Source: Mycolicibacterium iranicum
Lineage (GTDB): Bacteria > Actinomycetota > Actinomycetes > Mycobacteriales > Mycobacteriaceae
DNA length: 64,000 nt
Direction: 5' to 3'
NCBI RefSeq assembly: GCF_002101705.1
Contig: NZ_LQPC01000052.1
Span: 24,109-88,108 of the forward strand
Position numbers and translations under genes: made by a program. Below are positions 9,019 through 17,647 of this stretch, piece by piece; the first letter of the stretch is position 1, and each line of letters begins with the position of its first letter. Below the pieces are notes generated by a model. That model did not search any database, was not told the DNA's origin, and saw only the letters and a list, made by a program, of their open reading frames with translations.

Positions 9019-10050
9019 TCAGGCGATCGGATAGGGCCAGGGATTGAATCGGCACGTCAGCCCATCGGCGGTGACCGTGCCCGGGTCGAACTTGGCCGCG
9101 TCGTTGTTGTTCGTGGAGAACGTCTGCTGCATCATGATCGGCGCGAGAGCACCGTTTTCCAGACACTGCTCGTGACGCGCGTAGCCCATCGCGTGCCCGA
9201 CCTCGTGATTGATGACGTACTGCCGGTAGGACCCGATGTCGCCCTGGAACGGCACCGCACCCCGCACCCAGCGCGCCTCGTTGATGAACACCCGGGACTG
9301 GCCCTGGAAGGCAGGGTTGTAGCAGGACGCTTCCAGCGGGATGTCGTATCCGCAGCCGTCGCGAATGGTCATCGGCGAGGTCAGCGACACCCGGAAATCG
9401 GGAACCACGCCGGCGGCGGCATCGATGCGCGTGAACGCGAACTCCGGGTTGTGCGTCCAGCTCTTCGGGTTGGCCAGCGTCTCGGTGACCATGCGCGCGA
9501 AGCCTTCGTCACCGCCGAAGGTGGTGGTGTCCACGCCGTCTTCGACCTCGACGGTGTAGGTGAACACTTTGGTAGTGCCCTGGCCGACCTGGGGTGTCGT
9601 GCCCGGGACGACGTGCCAGGTACGGGCGCCTGCCTCGGTGAACGGCCCGCCCTGGGGCAGGATCCCGGTGGGCAGACTGGCGTCGAATTCGGTCAGACCC
9701 TTGGGCGGCGCGCCGACGATGGCGGTGCTCGCCATCCCGATCGTGGGAGGACCCTGAACGGGTCCTTCCTCCTCCACCACCTGTGGGGCGCTCGTGCCGG
9801 TGATGGTCTGGTAGACGACGACCACGGTGAGAACGACCAACAGCGGCAGCGCGTAGGCACGCCACCCGTAGGTGGAGATGAAGCGTCCGATCCAGGACTG
9901 CTTGCGCCAGCGCGCGTGCTCGTCCCGGTTGGCCCGCGGCCTACCCGGCTGCTCGGCCAGCGGGTCGCGTTGCGCACGAAGCGGCTCCCGCCACTCGTCG
10001 CGCAACACCGGCGCGCGACCGCCCCCGCGACTCCCTGGGTCGTAGGTCAC
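9019..10050 (-). CDS. Membrane-anchored DUF3152 protein with zincin-like motif
   Basis: A 343-aa protein (Rv3207c homologue) with a GTG start at 10050. A cytosolic basic N-terminus of about 65 residues is followed by one transmembrane segment (YALPLLVVLTVVVVYQTI) and a secreted C-terminal domain. That domain contains HEVGHAMGYARH, an HExxH zinc-protease signature with a further Gly and His as in metzincins, and four cysteines in the last 130 residues. The family is conserved in actinobacteria but its substrate is unknown; protease activity is inferred from the motif only. Divergent from the TetR gene, with 187 bp between. Confidence 0.8.
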   Translation of the reverse strand: MTYDPGSRGGGRAPVLRDEWREPLRAQRDPLAEQPGRPRANRDEHARWRKQSWIGRFISTYGWRAYALPLLVVLTVVVVYQTITGTSAPQVVEEEGPVQGPPTIGMASTAIVGAPPKGLTEFDASLPTGILPQGGPFTEAGARTWHVVPGTTPQVGQGTTKVFTYTVEVEDGVDTTTFGGDEGFARMVTETLANPKSWTHNPEFAFTRIDAAAGVVPDFRVSLTSPMTIRDGCGYDIPLEASCYNPAFQGQSRVFINEARWVRGAVPFQGDIGSYRQYVINHEVGHAMGYARHEQCLENGALAPIMMQQTFSTNNNDAAKFDPGTVTADGLTCRFNPWPYPIA

Positions 10051-10237
10051 CGAAACAGAATGACACAGCTCAAGGGACTTGCAGGTCCGGCGCGCCACCG
10101 AAGCACTGCTCAGGCGACCCTTGCATGTAGAGCCGACGGACCCGCTGTCCTGAGGCGTAGCGTCGATCAACGGTAGTACTGTCATTCGCAGCCATTTCAG
10201 GACGCCGGTCGCGCCGGCTGAATTTTTCGAGGTTTTG

Positions 10238-10912
10238 ATGAGCGAACTCGCCAAGGCGGCGCAGCGACGAGGGGGCCAGCCGGCCAACGGCACCAGCTCC
10301 CCTGTCGCGGCGCGGCGCGGCAACCGTCTGCCTCGCGACGAGCGCCGCGGACAACTGCTTGCCGCTGCCAGCGAGGTGTTCGTCGACCGCGGCTACCACG
10401 CCGCGGGCATGGACGAGATCGCCGACCGCGCCGGAGTCAGCAAACCGGTTCTGTATCAACACTTCTCGTCGAAGGTCGAGCTGTACCTGGCGGTGCTGCA
10501 GCGTCACGTCGACAACCTGGTCTCCGGTGTGCGGCAGGCGCTGCGGACCACCACCGACAACCGTCAGCGCGTGCGTGCCGCGGTGCAGGCGTTCTTCGAT
10601 TTCATCGAGCACGACAGCCAGGGGTACCGGCTGATCTTCGAGAACGACTACGTCACGGAGCCGCAGGTCGCCGCGCAGGTCAAGGTGGCGACAGAATCGT
10701 GCACCGACGCGGTGTTCGACCTCATCAGCCACGATTCCGGCCTCGAGCCGCACCGGGCGCGGATGATTGCCGTCGGGCTGGTCAGCATCAGCGTCGACTC
10801 GGCGCGGTACTGGCTCAACAACGAGCGCCCCATCGAGAAGGACGACGCCGTCGAAGGCACCGTCGCGTTCATCTGGGGCGGGTTGTCACACGTTCCCTTG
10901 ACGCGGTCCTAG
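10238..10912 (+). CDS. TetR-family transcriptional regulator (Rv3208 homologue)
   Basis: A 224-aa regulator whose residues about 35-85 form the TetR DNA-binding domain (ASEVFVDRGYHAAGMDEIAD, AGVSKPVLYQHF, SKVELYLAVL). The ATG at 10238 is chosen because GAGG lies five bases upstream; a TTG three bases earlier is an unlikely alternative. The ligand and target are unknown. It is divergent from the DUF3152 gene, so the shared 187-bp intergenic stretch may hold its operator, though no clear palindrome was picked out there. Confidence 0.88.
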   Translation: MSELAKAAQRRGGQPANGTSSPVAARRGNRLPRDERRGQLLAAASEVFVDRGYHAAGMDEIADRAGVSKPVLYQHFSSKVELYLAVLQRHVDNLVSGVRQALRTTTDNRQRVRAAVQAFFDFIEHDSQGYRLIFENDYVTEPQVAAQVKVATESCTDAVFDLISHDSGLEPHRARMIAVGLVSISVDSARYWLNNERPIEKDDAVEGTVAFIWGGLSHVPLTRS

Positions 10913-10921
10913 ACACCGGAC

Positions 10922-10981
10922 CCGAAACCGCGCTCCCGCAACCGTTCACGCGCAAGGCGGAACCGCGGGAGCGTGTTTCGG
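10922..10981. terminator. Bidirectional terminator hairpin
   Basis: Left arm CCGAAACCGCGCTCCCGC (from 10922) pairs with right arm GCGGGAGCGTGTTTCGG (ending 10981) over about 16 base pairs with a small internal mismatch and a loop of some 25 bases. It fills the gap between the convergent TetR and DUF3107 genes, so it can serve both strands. There is no long U tract, as is common in mycobacteria. Confidence 0.7.
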
Positions 10982-10987
10982 GCCGCG

Positions 10988-11245
10988 TTACTGGCTCTTG
11001 GTCACTTCCGCGCCGAGGGCGTTCACACCGAAGCCGACCCGTCGCGAATCCGCGGCTCCGATCTCGACATAGGCGATGCGCGCGGATTGGACGAGGAAAC
11101 GCCGACCTTTCTCGTCGGTGAGAGCGAGCACGGCCGGATCGCCGCTCAATGCATCGGTGACCAACTTCTCCACCTCGGCCGGGGTCTGCGCGCTGGCGAA
11201 AATCAGCTCGCGCGGGCTGTCGGTGACACCGATCTTGACCTCCAC
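10988..11245 (-). CDS. DUF3107 small protein (Rv3208A / TB9.4 homologue)
   Basis: An 85-aa protein beginning VEVKIGVTDSPREL at the GTG at 11245. It is a compact beta-rich actinobacterial protein; M. tuberculosis TB9.4 is the named relative. The sequence ends IAYVEIGAADSRRVGFGVNA and then a short polar tail. Function is unknown. The open frame continues upstream through a block of tandem repeats, but codon context and family length argue that translation starts here. Confidence 0.85.
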   Translation of the reverse strand: MEVKIGVTDSPRELIFASAQTPAEVEKLVTDALSGDPAVLALTDEKGRRFLVQSARIAYVEIGAADSRRVGFGVNALGAEVTKSQ

Positions 11246-11327
11246 GGTGAGAACCCTTCTGTTCGTGTGCTCGGCTACTCCAAGGAGGCTAATGGACGTC
11301 GGCACGGTGAGCGGCCGCTGGGCTTCT

Positions 11328-11408
11328 GCGTACGCGAGGAGCGAAACAGCAGGGGCGTACGCGAGGAGCGAAACAGCAGGGGCGTCCGCGAGGAGCGAAA
11401 TAGCAGGG
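11328..11408. repeat. Three tandem 27-bp repeats in a 310-bp non-coding stretch
   Basis: Units at 11328-11354, 11355-11381 and 11382-11408 share GCGTACGCGAGGAGCGAAAC followed by AGCAGGG; the first two are identical and the third has two substitutions. Each unit opens with a GTACGC-type palindrome. The repeats lie in the region 11246-11555 between the divergent DUF3107 and MmpS-like genes; nothing else recognisable was seen in that stretch. There are no spacers, so this is not a CRISPR; it resembles a small mycobacterial VNTR/MIRU-type array. Confidence 0.85.
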
Positions 11409-11555
11409 CGTGACGCACGTGCCGCGGCCATAACGCCACGGCGACCGAACCGAGTCCCGACCGTGACCGCCAGCGAGGCCGCGTCAGCCTCATCTGTCAC
11501 TTCTGCCTCAGTACCATCGGCCCCGGAAACGGACAGAGCTGACTGGGAAAGTGGC

Positions 11556-12371
11556 ATGAACAGGCCTTACACCGCACAATCGCCGTATTCTCTGACGCCG
11601 ACGGAGCGCATCCGCAGCCCGCGCGGCAGCGGTCGTTACGGCGGCTACGGAACCGCCACCGACGATCCGGATCGTTACGACGACCTGGACACCGATGCGC
11701 TGCCGCCGTATCACGGCGGCGACTACGACGCCGACGATGACTACGACGCCGAGAGCTACGACGAGTACCTCGACGAGGCTCGTCTGGACCGGCGGTGGAT
11801 GTGGATCGCCGGCGTCGCAGGCGCGATCCTGTTCGTCGCGGTGATCACGGCCAGCATGATCCTGGGCGGCGGCGACAGCGGTTCAGTGTCGGCGACCGTC
11901 GGGTCTCCGCTGCCGACATCCAGCGCACCCGAACCTTCCGCGGCGCCCACTCCTCGTGTCGCGGCGCCGGCTGCTCCGTCGCTTCCCGCCGAGACGGTCA
12001 CGACGATCACCCCGACGGCCGAGACGCCGGTGCCCGCCCCTACGACCCCCGCACCGTTGCTGCCCGCACCGCAAGCCGCGCCACCGCCCGCGGCAGCCGC
12101 CCCCGGCACCGTGACCTACCGGATCACGGGCAACCGCGCGCTCCTAGACCTCGTGACAGTGATCTACACCGACGCCCAAGGCGCACTGCAGACCGACGTG
12201 AATGCGGCTCTGCCGTGGTCGAAGACGATCGTGCTCAACCCGGGCGTCACGTTGAGCTCGGTCACCGCGACCAGCGTGTCCGGTCAGCTCAACTGCGCAA
12301 TCCTCGACGCCAACGGATCGCTGATCGCCGTCCAGAACAACAACTCGATCATCACCAACTGCACACGCTAG
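11556..12371 (+). CDS. Membrane protein with MmpS-like C-terminal domain (Rv3209 homologue)
   Basis: A 271-aa protein starting with ATG at 11556. Residues 1-85 are acidic and Tyr/Asp-rich and lie in the cytosol; WMWIAGVAGAILFVAVITAS is the single transmembrane segment; a Pro/Ala/Thr-rich linker (about residues 115-185) spans the wall; the last 85 residues (VTYRITGNRALLDLVTVIY to the C-terminus) resemble the extracytoplasmic domain of MmpS proteins, including two cysteines that could form a disulfide. No mmpL gene is adjacent, so it is not in the usual MmpS/MmpL transporter pairing. Confidence 0.75.
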   Translation: MNRPYTAQSPYSLTPTERIRSPRGSGRYGGYGTATDDPDRYDDLDTDALPPYHGGDYDADDDYDAESYDEYLDEARLDRRWMWIAGVAGAILFVAVITASMILGGGDSGSVSATVGSPLPTSSAPEPSAAPTPRVAAPAAPSLPAETVTTITPTAETPVPAPTTPAPLLPAPQAAPPPAAAAPGTVTYRITGNRALLDLVTVIYTDAQGALQTDVNAALPWSKTIVLNPGVTLSSVTATSVSGQLNCAILDANGSLIAVQNNNSIITNCTR

Positions 12372-12377
12372 AACCCG

Positions 12378-12436
12378 CCGAAACTGCATTCCATGCGCAA
12401 AAACCCGCGGAAGCGGCGCGTGGAATGCAGTTTCGG
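12378..12436. terminator. Long hairpin between convergent genes
   Basis: A 21-base left arm (12378-12398, CCGAAACTGCATTCC then ATGCGC) is complementary to 12416-12436 with one mismatch, leaving a 17-base loop that contains CCGCGG. It separates the convergent MmpS-like and ferritin-like genes and can terminate both strands. Length and near-perfection exceed an ordinary terminator and recall the element at 26373-26437, although the sequence differs. Confidence 0.75.
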
Positions 12437-12439
12437 CCG

Positions 12440-13153
12440 TCAGGCCAGGCCGAGCTCCTGCATGCGGGTGCTGTGGGTGTGCTGAAGCCGGTCGAAGAAC
12501 TCGGTCATCTGCGAAAGGCCACCGCCGGCCATCACGAGGTCGACGAGTTCGTCGTGGTCGGCCATTACGAACTGGGCCTGGGTGATCGCCTCGCCGAGCA
12601 GCCGGCGCGACCACAGCGCCAAGCGGTGGCGCTGACGGTCGCTGGCGGTGACCGCGGCCCGGACCTCCGCGACGACGAACTGTGAGTGCCCGGTCTCGGA
12701 GAGCACCGACCGCACCACCTCGGCAACCTCGTCGGGCATTACGTCGGCGATCTCCAGATAGAAGTCGGCGGCGAGAGCATCGCCGACATATGTCTTGACC
12801 AGCGCCTCAAGCCATGTGCTGGGGGTCGTCAGCCGGTGATAGTTCTCCAGCGCGGACGCATACTTCGTCATCGCAGGGACGACGTCGACACCGCGGCGTT
12901 CCAGCGCATCGCGGAGCACCTCGTAGTGGTTCATCTCCGCGGCCGCCATGCTGGCCATGTTGATCCGACCGCTCAAATTCGGTGCCATCCTGGCCTCTTC
13001 GGTGAGCCGGTAGAAGGCGGCCACTTCGCCGTAGGCGAGCAGCGCGAACAGCTCGTTGATACCGGAATGGTCGAGCGACACGCGCGGTGCGTCCGGGCCG
13101 TTCGGCTCTGCTGCGGAGGCAGATGAGGCGGCCGCGCGCGGCGTCGAAGTCAT
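12440..13153 (-). CDS. Ferritin-like-fold protein (Rv3210c homologue)
   Basis: A 237-aa all-helical protein. Potential di-iron ligands are visible: Glu in LLAYGEVAAFYR, the ExxH pair in AAAEMNHYEVL, Glu in FYLEIADVM, and a second ExxH in SETGHSQFV, the pattern of ferritin-like oxidases such as MiaE-type hydroxylases. The first 25 residues are low-complexity and probably disordered. No substrate can be assigned. Divergent from rhlE with a 257-bp spacer. Confidence 0.75.
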   Translation of the reverse strand: MTSTPRAAASSASAAEPNGPDAPRVSLDHSGINELFALLAYGEVAAFYRLTEEARMAPNLSGRINMASMAAAEMNHYEVLRDALERRGVDVVPAMTKYASALENYHRLTTPSTWLEALVKTYVGDALAADFYLEIADVMPDEVAEVVRSVLSETGHSQFVVAEVRAAVTASDRQRHRLALWSRRLLGEAITQAQFVMADHDELVDLVMAGGGLSQMTEFFDRLQHTHSTRMQELGLA

Positions 13154-13340
13154 GCCCCAACTCTAAACGCCACCGGCGTCAATGCCGCCAGAGCGCAGTC
13201 GACCGGCTACCATGGAGTTGGTGTCGGCGCGCAAGCCGACGGATCTACCCAGGTCACGCTGGCATTCTTTTGCCGCAGACACCTTGGATATGTGCGTGCA
13301 TGCAGGCGGCCCGCCCCCTCAGCGCAGGGCCCGGCGAAGG

Positions 13341-13392
13341 TTCACTTCACAACTCATGTGCGCGTGAGAACACATGAGGATTGACAAGTGAA
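13341..13392 (+). promoter_or_regulatory. Structured 5' leader of rhlE
   Basis: Nested inverted repeats immediately before rhlE: CTCATGTG (13353-13360) pairs perfectly with CACATGAG (13371-13378), and TTCACTT (13341-13347) pairs with AAGTGAA (13386-13392), forming a two-tier stem-loop that ends 18 bases before the ATG. Leaders of this kind are often autoregulatory for DEAD-box RNA helicases, which act on their own mRNA structure or respond to cold; that role is inferred. Confidence 0.55.
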
Positions 13393-13410
13393 AGGCTTCG
13401 TTTTCTAAGC

Positions 13411-14910
13411 ATGACTCCCGTAACACCGCACACCACACCGACATTCGCCGAGCTCGGCGTCCGCGACGAGATCGTGCGCGCCCTCGCCGAGAACGGCATC
13501 GAGCACGCCTTCGCGATCCAGGAGCTGACCCTTCCGCTTGCGCTGGCCGGCGACGACCTGATCGGGCAGGCCCGCACCGGCATGGGCAAGACGTTCGCGT
13601 TCGGCGTTCCCCTGCTGCACCGGATCAGCACCGACACCGAGCGGCCGTTGACCGGTATTCCGCGCGCTCTGGTCGTCGTTCCGACCCGGGAGCTTTGCAT
13701 CCAGGTGCACGGTGACCTGATTGCCGCATCCAAGTATCTGAAGGCCGACGAGTCCCGCAAGCTGACCGTCACCGCGATCTACGGCGGACGCCCGTATGAG
13801 CCGCAGATCGAGGCGCTGCAGAAGGGCGTCGACGTCGTCGTCGGCACCCCGGGCCGCCTGCTGGACCTCGCACAGCAGGGTCACCTGCAACTCGGTGGAC
13901 TCAGCGTGCTGGTCCTCGACGAGGCCGACGAAATGCTCGACCTGGGATTCCTGCCCGATATCGAGCGGATCCTCAAGCAGATCCCCGACAAGCGGCAGGC
14001 CATGCTGTTCTCGGCGACGATGCCCGACCCGATCATCACGCTGGCGCGCACCTTCATGACCCAGCCGACCCACATCCGGGCCGAGGCGCCGCACTCGTCG
14101 GCCACCCACGACAGCACCGAGCAGTTCGCCTACCGGGCGCACGCGCTGGACAAGGTCGAGATGGTCGCACGCATCCTGCAGGCCGAGGGCCGCGGCGCGA
14201 CGATGATCTTCACCCGCACCAAGCGCACCGCGCAGAAGGTCGCCGACGAACTCGCCGAGCGTGGCTTCAAGGTCGGCGCCGTACACGGTGACCTCGGCCA
14301 AGGAGCGCGCGAGAAGGCGCTCAAGGCGTTCCGTACCGGCGCTGTCGACGTGCTCGTGGCCACGGATGTCGCGGCGCGCGGTATCGACATCGACGACATC
14401 ACCCACGTCATCAACTTCCAGATCCCCGAAGACGAGCAGTCCTATGTGCACCGCATCGGCCGCACCGGCCGCGCCGGTAAGACCGGTATCGCGGTGACTC
14501 TGGTCGATTGGGACGAGCTGCCCCGCTGGTCAATGATCGACAAGGCGCTGGGGCTCGACACCCCCGATCCCGCCGAGACGTACTCGAGCTCTCCGCACCT
14601 CTACGAAGAGCTCAACATCCCCTCCGAGGCCGGCGGTTCGATCGCCAAGCCTGTGCGCACCGCCGAGAAGGAACCGCGTGAACCGCGGGAGCCTCGTGAA
14701 CGGCCCGCGCGCAATCGCAACCGGCGCCGCACACGCGGCGGCCAGGCCGTCAGCGGGCACCCCGAAGGGGCACCCGAGCAGGCCGTCACCGAGGACGCCG
14801 CTGCTATTGGAACCGACGCCGGCGACGGTGAGGCACGGCCGGCTCGCAGGCGCCGCCGCCGTCGGCCGAGCAAGGCGACGGCTGCAGGTCCGGCCGCAGG
14901 CACCAACTAA
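13411..14910 (+). CDS. rhlE: DEAD-box ATP-dependent RNA helicase RhlE
   Basis: A 499-aa RNA helicase of the cytosol that unwinds structured RNA in ribosome assembly or decay. All core motifs are present in order: Q motif (FAIQELTLPLAL), ARTGMGKT (I), PTREL (Ia), TPGR (Ib), DEAD (II), SAT (III), then IFTRTKRTA (IV), ATDVAARGIDI (V) and HRIGRTGRAG (VI). The last 90 residues are Arg/Pro-rich and basic (RNRNRRRTRGG, RRRRRRR), an unstructured RNA-binding tail. Motif I has Met where many members have Ser (GxGKT retained). ATG at 13411; Rv3211 equivalent. Confidence 0.95.
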   Translation: MTPVTPHTTPTFAELGVRDEIVRALAENGIEHAFAIQELTLPLALAGDDLIGQARTGMGKTFAFGVPLLHRISTDTERPLTGIPRALVVVPTRELCIQVHGDLIAASKYLKADESRKLTVTAIYGGRPYEPQIEALQKGVDVVVGTPGRLLDLAQQGHLQLGGLSVLVLDEADEMLDLGFLPDIERILKQIPDKRQAMLFSATMPDPIITLARTFMTQPTHIRAEAPHSSATHDSTEQFAYRAHALDKVEMVARILQAEGRGATMIFTRTKRTAQKVADELAERGFKVGAVHGDLGQGAREKALKAFRTGAVDVLVATDVAARGIDIDDITHVINFQIPEDEQSYVHRIGRTGRAGKTGIAVTLVDWDELPRWSMIDKALGLDTPDPAETYSSSPHLYEELNIPSEAGGSIAKPVRTAEKEPREPREPRERPARNRNRRRTRGGQAVSGHPEGAPEQAVTEDAAAIGTDAGDGEARPARRRRRRRPSKATAAGPAAGTN

Positions 14911-14919
14911 CCGACTGCG

Positions 14920-16131
14920 TTGGTCAAACCCGAACGCCGCACTCGGGCGGACCTGATCGCCGCGGCCGCTATCGCCGGTGTCGTCATCGTCGTCGCGGCG
15001 GTCGTGTGGTGGACCAGTGACGCCAGGGCGACGATCAGCCAGCCGGCCGTCGAGCCGGTGCCGAGTCTCAAACCCGCTGTTGCCGTACCGGATTCGCTGA
15101 AGCAGCTGTGGACCGCGCCCAGCGCGAAGACCACGCAACCGCTTGTGGTCACCGGCGCGGTCGTCACCGGTGACGGCCGGGGCATGGAGGGCCGCGACCC
15201 GGTAACCGGCGCGACGCTGTGGAGCTATGCCCGCGACCTCGAGCTGTGCGGCGTCACGTGGGTCTACAACTACGCCGTGGCCGTCTATCCCGATGTACGC
15301 GGCTGCGGTCAGGTCAGCACCGTCGACGCCAAGACCGGTCTGCGCGGCCCTTCGCGCACAAGCTATTCCGACCGCCACGTCACGCTCTCCGGCGACGGCA
15401 CCACCGTGTTGTCGGCCGGGGAGACACGGCTGGAGATGTGGCGTTCGGACATGGTCCGGATGCTGAGCTACGGCGCGCTCGACGCGCCGATCAAACCCGG
15501 AGTCCCGGCAACCCCTCTGTGCCGCTTTGTCTCTGCGGGTGCGAGCTCAAGCTCGGTATCGGTGTTGGAGGCGTGCAACAACCAGGATCTGCGCCTGACG
15601 CTGTTGCGCCCGTCCGATGAGGAGGACACCCCCGAAGTCAAGTACGCCCAACAGAAGGGCGTAGTGGACGGCTCGGGCGCTCGCGTGGTGGCGGTGACGG
15701 ACTCGTTCACCGCCCTCTATGTGCCCACCCCGAAGCCGCGTCTGGATGTCATCGATGACACCGGCGCCACGGTGGACACCACGATCGTCGACGGACCACC
15801 CGCCCCCGACGCCGTTGCCTCGCGGGCTGGTGACGTGATCACGTGGTGGACGGGCAAGGCGCTCATGGTCTTCGACGCGGACAACCTGCAGTACAAATAC
15901 ACCGTCGCCCCGTCGGGAGACGACGCCCCGATCGGTCCGGCGACGGCGATGGCGGGCAAGTTGCTCGTGCCCGTCACCACGGGTTACGACGTCTTCGATC
16001 CGAACACCGGTGCGGGCGACAAACACATTCCGCTGCAACGCCCGGCCGTCGACGGTCCCGTCGTGCCCGCCGTGGCAGGCGCGACAGTGCTGGAGCAGCG
16101 GGGCGGCGAACTCGTCGCGCTAGGCCCCTGA
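14920..16131 (+). CDS. Membrane-anchored beta-propeller protein (Rv3212 homologue)
   Basis: A 403-aa protein with a short basic N-terminus, one transmembrane segment (LIAAAAIAGVVIVVAAVVWW) and an extracytoplasmic domain with repeated GxVVTGDGRG, LSGDGTTVLSAG and GARVVAVTDSFTALYV strands, typical of PQQ-like propellers. Cysteines near CGVTW and GCGQV could pair. The start is TTG at 14920, nine bases after the rhlE stop, so the two genes are probably cotranscribed. Function is unknown; a scaffold or ligand-binding role in the cell envelope is the safest reading. Confidence 0.7.
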   Translation: MVKPERRTRADLIAAAAIAGVVIVVAAVVWWTSDARATISQPAVEPVPSLKPAVAVPDSLKQLWTAPSAKTTQPLVVTGAVVTGDGRGMEGRDPVTGATLWSYARDLELCGVTWVYNYAVAVYPDVRGCGQVSTVDAKTGLRGPSRTSYSDRHVTLSGDGTTVLSAGETRLEMWRSDMVRMLSYGALDAPIKPGVPATPLCRFVSAGASSSSVSVLEACNNQDLRLTLLRPSDEEDTPEVKYAQQKGVVDGSGARVVAVTDSFTALYVPTPKPRLDVIDDTGATVDTTIVDGPPAPDAVASRAGDVITWWTGKALMVFDADNLQYKYTVAPSGDDAPIGPATAMAGKLLVPVTTGYDVFDPNTGAGDKHIPLQRPAVDGPVVPAVAGATVLEQRGGELVALGP

Positions 16132-16138
16132 CACTTCC

Positions 16139-16942
16139 TCAGAGCTCGGGTGTGAACGTCGCCAGCGCCTTGCCGCTCTTCCAGTGCTTGAGCAGTGCCG
16201 TCGCGAACTCCCGGTAGGCCACCGCGCCCTTGTTCTTGCGGCCGGTGAGCACCGACGCACCGGAGGCGCTGGCCTCGGCGAAGCGCACGGTCCGCGGGAT
16301 CGGCGGGGCGAGGACCGGGAGGTTGTAGCGGTCGACCACGTCGAACAGCACGTCCCTGCTGTGCGTGGTGCGCGAATCGTAGAGCGTCGGCAGGGCGCCG
16401 AGAAGTTTGAGCTTCGGATTCGTTATCGCCTGCACATCGGACACCGTGCGCAGGAACTGCCCCACGCCTCGATGTGCGAGCGTCTCGCACTGCAGCGGTA
16501 CGACGACCTCATCGGCGGCCGTCAGCCCGTTGAGCGTCAGCACGCCCAGTGAGGGCGGACAGTCGATGATCACGACGTCGAAGTCGGCGCTCACTTTGTC
16601 GAGTGCGCGCTTGAGCGCATGCTCGCGGCCGGCGCGCATCAGCAGCATCGCCTCGGCCCCCGCGAGGTCGATGTTGGCAGGCAGCAACGTCATGCCTTCG
16701 GGTGTCTGCACCAGGGCGGCGTCGGGTTCGACGTCACCGAGAAGAACTTCGTGCACCGAGACCGGCAGTTTGTCCGGGTCGTGCCCCAGGGAGAAGGTCA
16801 ACGAGCCCTGCGGGTCGAGGTCGACGAGCAACACCTTCTTGCCCTGCTCGACCATTGCCGCACCCAACGACGCGACCGTCGTCGTCTTGGCGACACCACC
16901 CTTCTGATTGGCGATCGCCAGTACTCGCGTCACATTTCCCAT
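16139..16942 (-). CDS. ParA/MinD-family ATPase (Rv3213c homologue)
   Basis: A 267-aa deviant Walker ATPase: NQKGGVAKTTT near residue 13 with the signature extra lysine, LLVDLDPQGSLT (switch I) and VVIIDCPPSLG (Walker B). It is Soj/ParA-like but sits away from the origin and without a parB partner, so it is likely an orphan positioning ATPase and not the chromosome-segregation ParA. The start used is ATG at 16942 (MGNVTRVLAIA); an internal GTG three codons on is an alternative. Convergent with the propeller gene (7 bp apart) and divergent from gpm2. Confidence 0.88.
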   Translation of the reverse strand: MGNVTRVLAIANQKGGVAKTTTVASLGAAMVEQGKKVLLVDLDPQGSLTFSLGHDPDKLPVSVHEVLLGDVEPDAALVQTPEGMTLLPANIDLAGAEAMLLMRAGREHALKRALDKVSADFDVVIIDCPPSLGVLTLNGLTAADEVVVPLQCETLAHRGVGQFLRTVSDVQAITNPKLKLLGALPTLYDSRTTHSRDVLFDVVDRYNLPVLAPPIPRTVRFAEASASGASVLTGRKNKGAVAYREFATALLKHWKSGKALATFTPEL

Positions 16943-17035
16943 TCTGAAGCCCGTTCTGCCATCGTGTTGTCCTCCCCTGTCCATCTTGGCCCGCGGACGC
17001 CGCGTGAACCGAGGCGTACGGCAGAATCGAGTGTT

Positions 17036-17647
17036 GTGGGCCTCCTGCAGCACCGACTGATCCTGCTTCGGCACGGCGAAACAGAGTGGTCGAAGTCGGG
17101 CAAGCATACGAGCCGTACCGAACTCGAGCTCACCGAGCATGGCCGTGTTCAAGCCGAAGCCGCGGCAGACACGCTGAAGCAGATGCAACTCGAGGACCCG
17201 TATGTCATCAGCAGCCCTCGTGTTCGCGCCACGACCACCGCCGAGCTGGCGGGCTTGACAGTCGACGAAGTAAGTCCGTTGATCAGCGAATGGGATTACG
17301 GCGACTACGAAGGCACCACCACAGAGGAGATTCGCAAGGCCGTACCCAACTGGCTGGTGTGGACCCACGGCTGCCCCGGCGGCGAGACCTCCGCCGAGGT
17401 CTGTGAGCGTGCCGATCGCGCCATCGAGGTGGCGTTGCAGCACATGCAATCCCGTGATGTCGTGTTCGTCGGGCACGGTCACTTCTCCCGCGCGGTGATC
17501 ACCCGGTGGATCGAGCAGCCGGTATACGAGGGAATCCGCTTCGCGATGCCGGCAGCGTCCCTTGCCGTCTGCGGCTTCGAACACGGCGTTCGTCAGCTCA
17601 GCGCGCTGGCACAGACCGGCCATCCCAATCCCGCCGTGTCGACGTGA
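17036..17647 (+). CDS. gpm2: Histidine phosphatase superfamily protein (Gpm2)
   Basis: A 203-aa protein with the RHGE phosphohistidine motif (LLRHGETEWS) and the second His in VGHGHFSRAV. M. tuberculosis Rv3214 carries the gpm2 name, but the family member behaves as a broad phosphatase and not a glycolytic mutase; the same is expected here. GTG start at 17036. The stop overlaps the entC start by GTGA, so it belongs to a three-gene run gpm2-entC-GNAT. Confidence 0.88.
   Translation: MGLLQHRLILLRHGETEWSKSGKHTSRTELELTEHGRVQAEAAADTLKQMQLEDPYVISSPRVRATTTAELAGLTVDEVSPLISEWDYGDYEGTTTEEIRKAVPNWLVWTHGCPGGETSAEVCERADRAIEVALQHMQSRDVVFVGHGHFSRAVITRWIEQPVYEGIRFAMPAASLAVCGFEHGVRQLSALAQTGHPNPAVST

Noticed and set aside
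11328..11408. Possible CRISPR array
   Set aside because: The three 27-bp units are directly adjacent with no spacers, and no cas gene is near.
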